64,000 nt of DNA from Lentzea alba (lineage in GTDB: Bacteria; Actinomycetota; Actinomycetes; Mycobacteriales; Pseudonocardiaceae): contig NZ_JAAMPJ010000001.1 in assembly GCF_011067745.1 (NCBI RefSeq), positions 1,350,829-1,414,828 of the forward strand. The letters run 5' to 3'. A program made the translations under genes and the position numbers. Shown here in pieces: positions 43,891-52,823 of the stretch. How positions within the stretch are numbered: the first letter of the stretch is position 1; every line of letters begins with the position of its first letter. The notes below the pieces were generated by a model. The model saw only the letters and a program-made list of their open reading frames with translations. It was not told the DNA's origin and ran no database searches.

Positions 43891-44352
43891 TCACACAGGC
43901 AGGGCACGCGAGCGCCACTCGCCGTGCGGGATCAGCTGAGCTGTGCGAACGTCGTCGATTCCGCGTTCGAGGCGAATGAGGAGATGATCTTCGTTCAGGC
44001 GTTCCGCGACACCTTCGCCCCACTCGACGGCCACCACGGCGTCGACCAGATCCGTGTCCAGATCAAGATCGTCCAGCTCGTCCAGGTGACCCCCGAGCCG
44101 GTACGCGTCGACGTGCACCAGCCGCACGCCCCGGCCGTCCTCGGCGGGCTCGTGGACACGGGCGACGACGAACGTCGGCGACGACACCCTGCCCTGCACG
44201 CCGAGGCCGCGTGCCAGCCCGCGCACGAACGCCGTCTTCCCGGCGCCCAGCGGCCCCGCGAGCAGCAGCAGATCGCCGGCCCGCACGACTTCACCCAGCT
44301 TGCGGCCGAACTCCTCGGTGTCCTCCACCAGGGGCAGTTCGACGGTCTTCAC
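43891..44352 (-). CDS. tsaE: t6A biosynthesis ATPase TsaE
   Basis: 153 residues from GTG 44352, which overlaps the hydrolase stop (GTGA); GTG 44364 is an alternative. Walker A GPLGAGKT (33-40), then FVRGLARGLGVQGRVSSPTF and the VHVDAYRLGG motif are characteristic. It drives the TsaB-TsaD complex through its catalytic cycle. Last gene of alr-hydrolase-tsaE; its usual downstream partner tsaB is 2 kb away past two inserted genes. Confidence 0.94.
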   Translation of the reverse strand: MKTVELPLVEDTEEFGRKLGEVVRAGDLLLLAGPLGAGKTAFVRGLARGLGVQGRVSSPTFVVARVHEPAEDGRGVRLVHVDAYRLGGHLDELDDLDLDTDLVDAVVAVEWGEGVAERLNEDHLLIRLERGIDDVRTAQLIPHGEWRSRALPV

Positions 44353-45446
44353 GCTCGCCGCCACCACTTCTTCCGACTCTCTCCGCGATCGGCCGCGCAC
44401 CGTTCGATCAGCGCGACCAGGTGGTCGTTGACGAGGTCAGCCTGCTCCATCATCACCATGTGCCCGGCACCGGGGGCCCGGACGAGGGTGGCGTCCGGCA
44501 TCTCCTCGGCCATCCGCTCGGCGTGCGAGAACGGCGTCAGCCGGTCCGCGTCACCGCTCAGGATCAGCACCTCGCAGTGCCGCAACCCGGCGAGCGCCTT
44601 GTAGCGGTCGTGCGTGCCGAGGGTCTCCAGGAACTCGGTGAGCACCTTCACCGTGGTCCCGTTGATCATCTTCTCCATCAGGTCCACAAGGGACGGTGCC
44701 ACCTTGCGGTCACCGAACGCCAACGCGCGAATACCGCTCCACGTCAGGGTTTTCGTGCCCTTGCGGACCCACTCGACGAACCCGGGCTGGATGCCGGCGA
44801 GGCGTCCGATGCCGAGCGTCACCGGGTTGTACCGCGACAGCACGGACTTCGGCAGCCCCGCGCCGCCCACCGCACCGGCGGCCGTGCCGACCAGCGCGAC
44901 ACCGCGCACCCGGTCGGCGAAGAGCTCCGGCCGCTGTTCCGCCAGCGCCATGATCGTCATGCCGCCCATGGAGTGGCCGACGAGCACGAGCGGTCCGTCC
45001 GGCACGACCGAGCGGATCACCGCGTCGAGGTCGTGCGCGAGCTGGTCGATCGTGCTGCCTTCCGGCGTCGTCTTCCCGGAACGGCCGTGCCCGCGCTGGT
45101 CGTAGAGCACCTGGTGCACCCGCGGGTCGATCAGCTCTGCGAGGTCGCGGCGCTGGAAGTGCCAGCAACGGCGGTCCAGCGCGAACCCGTGCACCAGCAC
45201 GACGGTGATGTCGGCCTCGCCACCGTCACCGGGGTCGACCTCCTCGACGGAGATCGGCACGCCGTCGTCCGCCGCCACCGTCGACTCGCGATCGGGCCGC
45301 AGTTGCCCCAACGGTTCGTCGGCGAGGCTGTCGGTCGCGGTCTTGCGCTCGTGCGACACCTTCGCGGTCTGCGCGACGGCAGCACCCGCGACGGCGGCAC
45401 CCAGCGCGCCGCCGACCCACCCGACGACCTTCCACACCGGCTTCAC
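44349..45446 (-). CDS. Alpha/beta hydrolase with N-terminal membrane anchor
   Basis: 365 residues. The N-terminal hydrophobic segment (VVGWVGGALGAAVAGAAVAQ, about 6-25) suggests a membrane anchor. The alpha/beta-hydrolase fold has the oxyanion HGFALDRRCW, DQRGHGRSG, the nucleophile elbow GHSMGG, the Asp in SGDADRLTPF and His in APGAGHMV. Substrate unknown; similar genes lie between alr and tsaE in many actinobacteria. GTG 45446 overlaps the alr stop by 4 nt and the gene overlaps tsaE by 4 nt, so all three are coupled. Confidence 0.9.
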   Translation of the reverse strand: MKPVWKVVGWVGGALGAAVAGAAVAQTAKVSHERKTATDSLADEPLGQLRPDRESTVAADDGVPISVEEVDPGDGGEADITVVLVHGFALDRRCWHFQRRDLAELIDPRVHQVLYDQRGHGRSGKTTPEGSTIDQLAHDLDAVIRSVVPDGPLVLVGHSMGGMTIMALAEQRPELFADRVRGVALVGTAAGAVGGAGLPKSVLSRYNPVTLGIGRLAGIQPGFVEWVRKGTKTLTWSGIRALAFGDRKVAPSLVDLMEKMINGTTVKVLTEFLETLGTHDRYKALAGLRHCEVLILSGDADRLTPFSHAERMAEEMPDATLVRAPGAGHMVMMEQADLVNDHLVALIERCAADRGESRKKWWRRA

Positions 45447-46528
45447 GTGTAGATCCTCCGCACCCGCGGCCGGTACATCCCGCAGACGATCTCGTAGTCG
45501 ATCGTCCCGGTCAGCTCCGCCCACTCCGTCGCCGTCGGCTCCCCCCGGCTCCCGTCGCCGAACAGGACAACTTCCGCACCCTCGGCGATCGGGTCGTCGC
45601 CGCAGTCCACGACGATCTGGTCCATGCAGACACGCCCGACCACCGGGCGGCGCCTCCCGGCCAGGAGCACCTCCATCCGGCCGGACAGTGCCCTCGGAAC
45701 GCCGTCCGCATACCCGGCCGGCACAAGCGCCAGCGTCGTGTCCTTCTGCGCGGTCCATGTCATCCCGTAGGAGACCGACTCGCCGGCGGGGATACGTTTC
45801 GTGAGAGCCACGTGCGACCGGAAGCTCATGACCGGCCTGAGGTCGTGATCGGTCGGCACGGGGTTCAGCCCGTACATCGCGATGCCGGGCCGGACGAGGT
45901 CGAAGTGCAGGTCGGGCCTCGTCAGCAGGGCCGCGGAGTTGGCGATGTGCCGCAACGGGTCGAGCCCGTGGGCCTTGGCCACCTCGTACGCGTCGTCGAA
46001 CCGCTTGGCCTGCAGGTCGACGGACGGGTCGCCGATCTCGTCCGCGGACGCGAGGTGCGACCAGATGGCCACCACCTCGTGCTTCTTCGCCTGCTCGACC
46101 AGTTCCGGCCAGTCGTGCGGCTGGCAGCCGTTGCGACTGAGGCCGGTATCGATCTTCAGGTGGAGCCGCAGCCGGGCGTCGGCCTCCTCGGCCGCCGCTT
46201 CGACGCGGCGCAGGTCGGACAGCGACGCCACGGACATGTCGACGTCGGCGGCGAGACCGGCGGCGAGGTCCTCGTCCGGGGCGTCGAGCCAGGCCAGGAT
46301 CGGCGCCTGGATGCCGGCCTGCCGCAGCACCAGGGCTTCCTGCGTGGAACAGGATCCGAGCCAGGTCGCGCCGGCTTCGAGGGCCGCGCGGGCAACCTCG
46401 ACCGCGCCGTGGCCGTAACCGTCCGCCTTGACGACGGCCATCGTCTCCGCGGACGGGGCGAGGCCGGCGAGCAGCGCGACGTTGTGCCGCAGCGCACCGA
46501 GGTCGACGACAACTTCTGAACGGGCCAT
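45443..46528 (-). CDS. alr: Alanine racemase
   Basis: 361 residues. PLP enzyme making D-alanine for peptidoglycan. The PLP Lys34 is in VVKADGYGHG; other landmarks are HLKIDTGLSRNGC, RPGIAMYG, SYGMTWTA (with the catalytic Tyr region) and the C-terminal CMDQIVVDCGDDP. ATG 46528 starts exactly at the conserved N-terminus MARSEVVVDLGALRHN; the open frame further upstream has no conserved content. First gene of the alr-hydrolase-tsaE unit, divergent from the MDMPI-like gene. Confidence 0.96.
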   Translation of the reverse strand: MARSEVVVDLGALRHNVALLAGLAPSAETMAVVKADGYGHGAVEVARAALEAGATWLGSCSTQEALVLRQAGIQAPILAWLDAPDEDLAAGLAADVDMSVASLSDLRRVEAAAEEADARLRLHLKIDTGLSRNGCQPHDWPELVEQAKKHEVVAIWSHLASADEIGDPSVDLQAKRFDDAYEVAKAHGLDPLRHIANSAALLTRPDLHFDLVRPGIAMYGLNPVPTDHDLRPVMSFRSHVALTKRIPAGESVSYGMTWTAQKDTTLALVPAGYADGVPRALSGRMEVLLAGRRRPVVGRVCMDQIVVDCGDDPIAEGAEVVLFGDGSRGEPTATEWAELTGTIDYEIVCGMYRPRVRRIYT

Positions 46529-46650
46529 AACCTGTTCATCGTGCCATGACAGCCGCGAACAGGGACTATGGCGCAACTCGCACACGGGCCCCGCGTTCGC
46601 CGAGCGCGAAGTGCGGACCGCGGTGGTGCGGGCCTTGCCAGGCTGACGAC

Positions 46651-47274
46651 ATGGCCCCACAACAAACTTTCGTCGCGACCGCACACGCCTTCGCCGACCT
46701 GATCGACGCGCTGCCCCTCGACCGTCTGTCCGGACCGGGCCTCGGTGACTGGACGCTGCGCGACCTGATGGGCCACTCGGTCTCGGCCGGGCTGGACGGG
46801 GTCGCCGAGGCACTCGACAAGCCGGCCACCACCGAGGACATCACCGCGCCGGAGGCCTACTACGCCCTGGCGAAGACCATCGACCCAGCCGTCTACCAGA
46901 CCCTTGTCGCGCTGTCGGCCACGGATGCCGGAGAGTGGGGCGCACGCCTGGGTGACCAGCCGGCGGGCCTGGTCCGGCAGTTCGCCGATCGTGCCGTCGC
47001 CGCCGTCACCGCCGCCGATCCGGACACGCTGGTCACCACGGCGGGCGGTGGCATGCGGCTGGCCCGCTTCCTACCCACGAGGACGTTCGAGCTGGTCGTG
47101 CACGGCATGGACATCGCCACCGCGGCGGGCCTGCCGTTCGACCCGCCCGTCGACGCGATCGCCGACTCGGCCGCGCTGGCCGCACGGGTCGCGGCCGTCA
47201 CCGGCGAGGGCCCGGCCGTCGTGCTGGCGTTGACCGGCAGGCGTGCGCTGACCGCGGGCTTCTCCGTGATCTAG
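46651..47274 (+). CDS. Maleylpyruvate isomerase/mycothiol-dependent (DinB-fold) family protein
   Basis: 207 residues. The N-terminal DinB-like four-helix bundle (AHAFADLIDALPLDRLSGPG, DWTLRDLMGHSVSAG with the metal-binding His) and the conserved ARFLPTRTFELVVHGMDIATAAG place it in the MDMPI_N family, whose characterised members use mycothiol as cofactor. The C-terminal part is short. Substrate unknown. ATG 46651 lies on a single-gene transcript divergent from alr and ends at a hairpin. Consistent with, but not proof of, a mycothiol-producing host. Confidence 0.85.
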   Translation: MAPQQTFVATAHAFADLIDALPLDRLSGPGLGDWTLRDLMGHSVSAGLDGVAEALDKPATTEDITAPEAYYALAKTIDPAVYQTLVALSATDAGEWGARLGDQPAGLVRQFADRAVAAVTAADPDTLVTTAGGGMRLARFLPTRTFELVVHGMDIATAAGLPFDPPVDAIADSAALAARVAAVTGEGPAVVLALTGRRALTAGFSVI

Positions 47275-47286
47275 GGAGCGCTCACG

Positions 47287-47313
47287 CAGGGGTCCCCTCC
47301 AGGGGGTCCCCTG
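47287..47313. terminator. Hairpin terminator between MDMPI-like gene and nnaD
   Basis: A 27-nt hairpin: six pairs (47287-47292 with 47308-47313), one T/T mismatch, then four more pairs around a short loop. It lies 13 nt after the plus-strand stop. Confidence 0.6.
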
Positions 47314-47368
47314 ATTTCATTCTCCCAGGCGGCACCGACAAGATCGGGATCGGCGACGCACGGGCAGC

Positions 47369-48751
47369 TCAGCAGCCTCGGACGTGCCGGATCGCGTCCG
47401 GGATCGCCTCCATCAGCCCCGACGCGGGCACCGGAGCGCCGTCCGCGCCCAACTCCGCCGCCAGCACGTGCAGGTACGCCGCGTACCCCGCCGCCACGAA
47501 CGGATCCAGCCCTCCGGCCAGCAGTGCGCCGATGATCCCGGACAGCACGTCCCCGGACCCGGCCGTCGCGGGCCACGAGGACGTCGCCGAGTTCACCAGC
47601 GCCCGTCCGTCCGGCGCCGCGACCACGGTCCGGTGGCCCTTGAGCAGCACCACGGCGTTGAACCGCTGAGCGGCTTTCCGGGCAGCCGCAACGCGATCCG
47701 CGCCGACCGGACCGGCCAGCCGCTCGAACTCGCGGTCGTGCGGGGTGAGAACCAGCGCGGAGTCGGGGTCTCGGGCGTCCCACAGCGACGGGTTCGAAGC
47801 CAGCAGCGTGATGGCGTCCGCGTCGGCGATCACCGGTACCCCGGCGTCCAGCACGAACCGCAGCACCTCCGCCGACGACGAGCCGGTGCCCAGGCCCGGT
47901 CCGACGACCCAGGCCTGGACGCGGCCGGCGTCGGTGATCGAGCCGGTGCAGATCGTCTCGGGCCAGCGTGCCCGGATCGCGTCGGCGGCCGGACCGGCGT
48001 AGCGGACCATGCCGGACGTCGCGAGCACCGCGGCGCCGGTGGAAAGCACTGCGGCACCTGGATAAGTCGCGCTGCCGGCGGCCACACCCGTGACGCCCTG
48101 GGTGTACTTGTCGTCGGACGGGCCTGGGACCGGCCAGGCGATGTCCGCCCGGTCGAGCAGCACGAAGTCGGGGTCCGCCGGGCGCAGGCCGATGTCGACC
48201 AGGTGCACGTCGCCGCAGTCAGCCAGCGCGTGCACCGGTTTGAGGCAGCCGAAGGTGACGGTGGTGTGGGCTTTCACGTACGGGCCGGAGATCTCGCCGG
48301 TGTCCGGGTCGATGCCGCTGGGCAGGTCCACAGCCAGAATCGGGACTTTCACGGTGTCGACGAGAGCGGCCGCGTCCGGACGTAGCGGACCGCGGGCGGA
48401 CAGCCCGACGATGCCGTCGATCACCAGGTCCGGCGACCCGACCTCGGAGACGATGCGGCCGCCCGCTTTTCGAAACGCGGCAAGGCCTTCGACGTGCGCC
48501 TTGGCCGGGTTGAGCAACACGGCGGACACCGCGACCCCGCGGCGGCGCAGGAAGTACCCGGCCCAGAGGGCGTCGCCGCCGTTGTTGCCGGCACCGACCA
48601 GCAACGTGACGCGACGACGTCCGGACAGCAGCCTGAGGGCGTGGGTGGCCACACCGAACGCGGCTTTGCGCATCAGCGAGCCCGGCGGGACCACCGCCAT
48701 GAGCTCTTCTTCAGCGGACTTGACGCGTTCGGTGTGCCAGACGCCTCTCAC
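47369..48751 (-). CDS. nnaD: Bifunctional NAD(P)H-hydrate epimerase/dehydratase
   Basis: 460 residues. It repairs hydrated NAD(P)H. The N-terminal YjeF_N epimerase domain (about 1-205) has LLVGAGNNGGDALWAGYFLR and VDLPSGIDPDTGEI. The C-terminal ADP-dependent dehydratase domain has the nucleotide site LTPHDREFERL and the catalytic GSGDVLSGIIGALLAGG. GTG 48751 directly follows the glmS stop (TGA-GTG), so translation is coupled. In mycobacteria the orthologue (nnr) also lies close to glmS. Confidence 0.94.
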   Translation of the reverse strand: MRGVWHTERVKSAEEELMAVVPPGSLMRKAAFGVATHALRLLSGRRRVTLLVGAGNNGGDALWAGYFLRRRGVAVSAVLLNPAKAHVEGLAAFRKAGGRIVSEVGSPDLVIDGIVGLSARGPLRPDAAALVDTVKVPILAVDLPSGIDPDTGEISGPYVKAHTTVTFGCLKPVHALADCGDVHLVDIGLRPADPDFVLLDRADIAWPVPGPSDDKYTQGVTGVAAGSATYPGAAVLSTGAAVLATSGMVRYAGPAADAIRARWPETICTGSITDAGRVQAWVVGPGLGTGSSSAEVLRFVLDAGVPVIADADAITLLASNPSLWDARDPDSALVLTPHDREFERLAGPVGADRVAAARKAAQRFNAVVLLKGHRTVVAAPDGRALVNSATSSWPATAGSGDVLSGIIGALLAGGLDPFVAAGYAAYLHVLAAELGADGAPVPASGLMEAIPDAIRHVRGC

Positions 48752-50611
48752 TCACTCGACGGTAACGGACTTCGCCAGGTTGCGAGGCTTGTCCACGTCG
48801 TAGCCGCGGCTGCGCGCGATCTCGGCGGCGAGCACCTGCAGCGGCACCGTCGAGATGAGCGGCTGCAGCAGGGTCGGGACGGCCGGGATCTCGATCAGGT
48901 GGTCGGCGAACGGGCGCACGGTCTCGTCGCCCTCCTCGGCGATCACGATCGTGCGGGCGCCGCGGGCCTGGATCTCGCTGATGTTCGACACCAGCTTCGA
49001 GTGCAGGACTGCGCGGCCCTTCGGCGACGGCATGACCACGACGACCGGGAGGTTCTCCTCGATCAGCGCGATCGGGCCGTGCTTGAGCTCGCCGGCCGCG
49101 AAGCCCTCGGCGTGCATGTAGGCGAGCTCCTTGAGCTTGAGCGCGCCCTCCAACGCCACCGGGTAACCGACGTGGCGGCCGAGGAACAGCACGGCCTTCG
49201 AGTCGGCGAGTTCACGGCCCAGGGCACGAACCTGGTCGACGGTGCCGAGCACGCGCCGCACGGCCTCGGGCATGGCCTCCAGCTCGTGGAACTCGCGGGC
49301 GACCTCGTCCGGGTACTTGGTGCCGCGGGCCTGCGCCAGGGCCAGGCCCACGAGGTAGTTCGCCGCGATCTGGGCGAGGAACGCCTTCGTCGACGCGACA
49401 CCGATCTCCGGACCGGCGTGCGTGTAGAGGACGGCGTCCGACTCGCGCGGGATCTGCGCGCCGTTGGTGTTGCAGACGGCCAGGACGCGGGCCTTCTGCG
49501 CACGGGCGTGGCGCACGGCCTCCAGCGTGTCCGCGGTCTCGCCGGACTGCGACACGGCGACGACGAGCGTGTCGCGGTCGAGCACCGGGTCGCGGTAGCG
49601 GAACTCGGAGGCGAGCTCGACCTCGACGGGCAGGCGGGTCCAGTGCTCGATCGCGTACTTCGCGACGAGACCGGAGTGGTAGGCGGAGCCGCAGGCGATG
49701 ACGAAGACCTTGTCGACGTCACGCAGGTCCTGGTCGGAGAGGCGCTGCTCGTCGAGGACGATGCGGCCGTTCGCGAAGTGGCCGCGCAGCGTGTTCGCCA
49801 GCGCCTCCGGCTGCTCCTCGATCTCCTTGAGCATGAAGTACTCGTGGCCGCCCTTCTCGGCGGCGCTGAGGTCCCAGTTGACCGTGAACGGCTTGGCCTC
49901 GGCGGGCTCACCGGCGAAGTCGGTGACCTCGTAACCGTCGCGGGTGAGCACGACCATCTGGTCCTGGCCCAGCTCGACGGCTTCCTTGGTGTGCGCGATG
50001 AACGCGGCGACGTCGCTCGCGACGAAGTACTCGTTCTCACCGACACCCACGACCAGGGGCGAGTTGCGGCGCGCGGCGACGACGGTGTCGGGCTCGTCGG
50101 CGTGCGTGAAGACGAGCGTGAACGCACCCTCGAGGCGGTTCACGACCTTGCGCACGCTGGCGGGCAGGTCGCCCTTGGTGTCGCCCTCGCCGTAGGCGAA
50201 CGCCACGAGGTGCGCGACCGTCTCGGTGTCGGTGTCGGACGCCATCTCGACGCCGAGACCTTCGAGCTCGGCCCGCAGCGCGAGGAAGTTCTCGATGATG
50301 CCGTTGTGCACCACGGCGACGCGGTTCGTCGCGTCGCGGTGCGGGTGCGAGTTGCGGTCGATCGGCGCGCCGTGCGTCGCCCACCGCGTGTGGCCCATGC
50401 CGACGGTGCCCGCGAAGTTGTCGCGGCCCACCTCGTCAAGCCTCGTCTCCAGGTTCTGCAGACGACCTGCCTTGCGTTCGACGGCGAGATCATCGCCCGC
50501 CACGACCGCGACGCCTGCCGAGTCGTAACCCCGGTACTCGAGCCGCCTCAGCCCGTCCAGCACGACGTCGAGCGCCGACTGGTGACCCACGTATCCCACG
50601 ATTCCGCACAC
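48752..50611 (-). CDS. glmS: Glutamine-fructose-6-phosphate aminotransferase
   Basis: 619 residues. First enzyme of UDP-GlcNAc synthesis. The N-terminal amidotransferase domain has nucleophile Cys2 (MCGIVGYVG) and GYDSAGVA; two SIS isomerase domains follow (SQSGETADTLEAVR, KHGPIALIEE), ending KSVTVE. The start is GTG 50611 with a TAGTCT box 7 nt upstream, so the transcript may be leaderless; no glmS ribozyme is present or would be expected. With glmM 6 kb away it supplies the peptidoglycan precursor pathway. Confidence 0.97.
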   Translation of the reverse strand: MCGIVGYVGHQSALDVVLDGLRRLEYRGYDSAGVAVVAGDDLAVERKAGRLQNLETRLDEVGRDNFAGTVGMGHTRWATHGAPIDRNSHPHRDATNRVAVVHNGIIENFLALRAELEGLGVEMASDTDTETVAHLVAFAYGEGDTKGDLPASVRKVVNRLEGAFTLVFTHADEPDTVVAARRNSPLVVGVGENEYFVASDVAAFIAHTKEAVELGQDQMVVLTRDGYEVTDFAGEPAEAKPFTVNWDLSAAEKGGHEYFMLKEIEEQPEALANTLRGHFANGRIVLDEQRLSDQDLRDVDKVFVIACGSAYHSGLVAKYAIEHWTRLPVEVELASEFRYRDPVLDRDTLVVAVSQSGETADTLEAVRHARAQKARVLAVCNTNGAQIPRESDAVLYTHAGPEIGVASTKAFLAQIAANYLVGLALAQARGTKYPDEVAREFHELEAMPEAVRRVLGTVDQVRALGRELADSKAVLFLGRHVGYPVALEGALKLKELAYMHAEGFAAGELKHGPIALIEENLPVVVVMPSPKGRAVLHSKLVSNISEIQARGARTIVIAEEGDETVRPFADHLIEIPAVPTLLQPLISTVPLQVLAAEIARSRGYDVDKPRNLAKSVTVE

Positions 50612-50618
50612 GGAAAAC

Positions 50619-50624
50619 AGACTA
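50619..50624 (-). promoter_or_regulatory. -10 box of a probable leaderless glmS transcript
   Basis: TAGTCT on the minus strand (complement of 50619-50624) lies 7 nt before the GTG, with no Shine-Dalgarno in between. No clear -35 match. The rest of the divergent gap to 50745 holds a small GGGCGC/GCGC repeat and the promoter of the opposite gene. Confidence 0.4.
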
Positions 50625-50745
50625 GCTAGACCACGCCGCTAACCCTAATGAGTGAGGGCGCTCCTTTTGCGCAGGTCAGCGGCCCATGTGGTGTAGACCA
50701 TTCTCAGGTGTGGTGCGCGCGACAGGATCGACTACGGTTCACGGC

Positions 50746-51573
50746 ATGGCTCGCCGCGTGATCACGCTGACCGCGAAACAGGCCCTCGAGCAGCTGAGCA
50801 GGCCCGGCCCGCACCCGGTGTTGCGCGGCGACCTCGCGCTCGTCGGCCTGCCGGGCGTGATCTTCACGCCGCAGTCCGGCCTGGGCCTGCCAGCCGTCTC
50901 GTTCGGACACGGCTGGATGCAGCCCGTTCGCCGCTACCACGGGCTTTTGCGGCACCTGGCGTCGTGGGGCGTCGTCGCCGCGGCCCCCGCCGTGGAGCGC
51001 GGACCGCTGCTGTCGTCCCGGGTGCTCGCGGCGAACCTGCTGACCACATTGGACATCTGCACCGGCGTGCGCCTCGGTTCCGGGGAGATCAGCGTCGACC
51101 CGGCCCGGCTCGCACTGGCCGGCCACTCGATGGGCGGCGGTGCGGCGGTGCTGGCGGCGGCGGAGGCCGACCGCGTCCGCGCCGTTGTGACTTTGGCCGC
51201 AACGGAGACCCGTCCGTCCGCCCTGGACGCCGCGCGCGACGTCCGGGCACCTGGCCTGCACCTCGCGGCCGGCGAGGACCGGATAGCGCCGCCGGTCGGC
51301 CACGCCGAGGCGATCGCCCAGGCCTGGGGCGGGCCCGTCCAGTTCCGGTTGCTGCCCAAGGCCTCACACCTCGGGTTCACCGAGGGCCGGCACTGGAGCG
51401 AGCTCATGCTGGACGGCCGGGCCGAGCGGGGGTCGCACAAGCTCGGACGTGCTTTCGTGACGGCGTTCCTGCTCCGGGTGCTGACCGGTGAGCGCGCGTA
51501 CGACGAGCTGCTGGAGAGCGATCTGAAGGCCGCGAACCTCGTCTTTCAGCGGGAAGCGCTGCGCAGCCGCTAG
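50746..51573 (+). CDS. Alpha/beta hydrolase of the dienelactone-hydrolase/PET-hydrolase-like group
   Basis: 275 residues. Motifs: VSFGHGWMQPVRRYHGLLRHLASWGVV (oxyanion region), ALAGHSMGGGAAVLAAAEADR (nucleophile Ser), the acid in AGEDRIAPP and catalytic His in KASHLGFTEG. ATG 50746 is preceded by TACGGT 7 nt upstream and no ribosome site, suggesting leaderless translation. No signal peptide, so cytoplasmic. Position and orientation next to glmS correspond to a plus-strand gene pair in the mycobacterial locus. Substrate unknown. Confidence 0.85.
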   Translation: MARRVITLTAKQALEQLSRPGPHPVLRGDLALVGLPGVIFTPQSGLGLPAVSFGHGWMQPVRRYHGLLRHLASWGVVAAAPAVERGPLLSSRVLAANLLTTLDICTGVRLGSGEISVDPARLALAGHSMGGGAAVLAAAEADRVRAVVTLAATETRPSALDAARDVRAPGLHLAAGEDRIAPPVGHAEAIAQAWGGPVQFRLLPKASHLGFTEGRHWSELMLDGRAERGSHKLGRAFVTAFLLRVLTGERAYDELLESDLKAANLVFQREALRSR

Positions 51574-51586
51574 GTTGCTGGGCGTG

Positions 51587-52267
51587 ATGCCGAATCAGGG
51601 CTGGCAGCAGCAACAGCCGCAGCAGCAGTGGGGTCCGCCACCACCTCCGCCGAAGGGCGACAGTTTCGCGATGGCGATCGTCGTCGCGGTGGGTGCGTTC
51701 GGGGTCGCCGTGTACTGGGCGATCCTCGGCGTCATGCGGATCATCATCAAACGTCCGCACCAGTCGGAACCGGAGGTCGTCGCGGCTCTGCTGGCGAAGA
51801 CCGGGGGCAACGCCGACCTGCTCGCGCCGCTGAGCATCGCCGACATGGTGCTCAAACTGCTCGCGGCGGTGGTGCTGATCTTCGGCGCGTTGCTGATCGT
51901 CCTGCGCAAGACGCCCGGCGCGTTCCTCGTGGCCGGTGCGGTCCTGCTGGGCATTCTCGCCGCCGGTTGCCACTTCTTCTACTACAACCAGCTCGGCTGG
52001 AGCGGCACCAGCGACACGTACGTCGCGGCCGGGCTCACGCTCGTCGTCGGGCTCGTGGCGATCCTGCCGCCGGTGACGAACGCGTTGAAACCCGCCGCCC
52101 AGCCGCAGATCGGCCAGCCGCAGATCGGCCATCCGCAGGGCGGCCAGCCGCCGTTCCCGCCGCAGGGTCCGCCACCCGGCTACGGCCAGCAGCCGCCCCC
52201 TGGCTACGGCCCGCCGCAAGGTCCACCGCAGGGCCCTCCGCCGCCCGGCTACGGCCCGCCGCGCTGA
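51587..52267 (+). CDS. Multi-pass membrane protein with Pro/Gln-rich termini
   Basis: 226 residues. A Gln/Pro-rich N-terminus (about 1-25) is followed by three or four membrane helices (about 32-52, 82-105, 108-130 and 140-160) and a C-terminal cytoplasmic-looking tail of Gly-Tyr-Gly-Pro/Gln repeats. ATG 51587 or GTG 51584 starts; TAGGTT at 51571-51576 sits 7 nt before the GTG. It follows the hydrolase gene closely. No family recognised; the low-complexity tails are typical of actinobacterial proteins that interact at the division or secretion site. Confidence 0.75.
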   Translation: MPNQGWQQQQPQQQWGPPPPPPKGDSFAMAIVVAVGAFGVAVYWAILGVMRIIIKRPHQSEPEVVAALLAKTGGNADLLAPLSIADMVLKLLAAVVLIFGALLIVLRKTPGAFLVAGAVLLGILAAGCHFFYYNQLGWSGTSDTYVAAGLTLVVGLVAILPPVTNALKPAAQPQIGQPQIGHPQGGQPPFPPQGPPPGYGQQPPPGYGPPQGPPQGPPPPGYGPPR

Positions 52268-52274
52268 CCAACGA

Positions 52275-52308
52275 GAACGCCCCCAGGTCGTCGGACCCAG
52301 GGGCGTTC
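52275..52308. terminator. Bidirectional terminator between convergent genes
   Basis: GAACGCCCC 52275-52283 pairs with GGGGCGTTC 52300-52308; an inner GGTC/GACC match extends the stem. It lies 8 nt after the membrane protein stop and 6 nt from the stop of the minus-strand gene. Confidence 0.75.
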
Positions 52309-52313
52309 GTCGT

Positions 52314-52823
52314 TCAGGACAACCAGCTCTGGTTGCTGAGGTCGTCGTCATCGTCGACGACCGGGCGCTGCGGCCGCCGTGGCGGCGGCGGAGGCTGGCG
52401 GACCGGCGGCGGTGGAGGAGCCACCGGCTGCTGGACCACCGGAGGCTGACGCACCGGCTGCTGAGGAGCCGCGTTCGGCCCGCGCAGGAAGCCTTCCGAC
52501 TGGGCGCGCAGCTCGCGCGCCTGCCGTTCCTTCTCGATCTGCGCGAGCTCCTCGGCGAGGTCGTCGTGCGGACCGGCGGTCTCGTCCTCCAGCCCGAACG
52601 AGAGCTCCTTGTTGCGGTCCTTGACCTCGCCGCGCTGCTTGCGGTTCATCTCGCGGAGCCGCTCGGTGAGCCGCTGCTTGCGGTCGGCGAACTTGTCGTG
52701 GCTCTCCTGCGTCGCCTTGGTCGACTCGTCGAACTTCTGCCGGACGTCGGCCATCTTCGCCGAGTGCTCCGACGCGATGCCCGAGAGCTTCGCCTTGAAA
52801 GCGGCGAGGTCGAGATCGCTCAC
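52314..52823 (-). CDS. Coiled-coil protein of the type VII secretion-associated operon, acidic C-terminal motif
   Basis: 169 residues. The first 75 residues are a charged helical/coiled-coil region (SDLDLAAFKAKLSGIASEHS, KFDESTKATQESHDKFADRK), followed by an acidic helix, a Pro/Gln-rich linker and a terminal motif VVDDDDDLSNQSWLS. The same layout and a similar ending (VSDDDEDFSQSRILY) appear in the protein at 59860 beside the WXG100 genes. Its ATG overlaps the 910-residue protein stop by 4 nt. It may be a chaperone or escort for the substrate; this is inference from pairing. Confidence 0.78.
   Translation of the reverse strand: MSDLDLAAFKAKLSGIASEHSAKMADVRQKFDESTKATQESHDKFADRKQRLTERLREMNRKQRGEVKDRNKELSFGLEDETAGPHDDLAEELAQIEKERQARELRAQSEGFLRGPNAAPQQPVRQPPVVQQPVAPPPPPVRQPPPPPRRPQRPVVDDDDDLSNQSWLS

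Noticed and set aside
48494..50629. A 711-codon plus-strand frame across glmS
   Set aside because: Antisense to glmS, which is complete and strongly conserved on the minus strand.
50612..50745. A glmS-type ribozyme upstream of glmS
   Set aside because: The gap is only 134 bp, the transcript seems leaderless, and no ribozyme core was recognised; that element is mainly found in Firmicutes.
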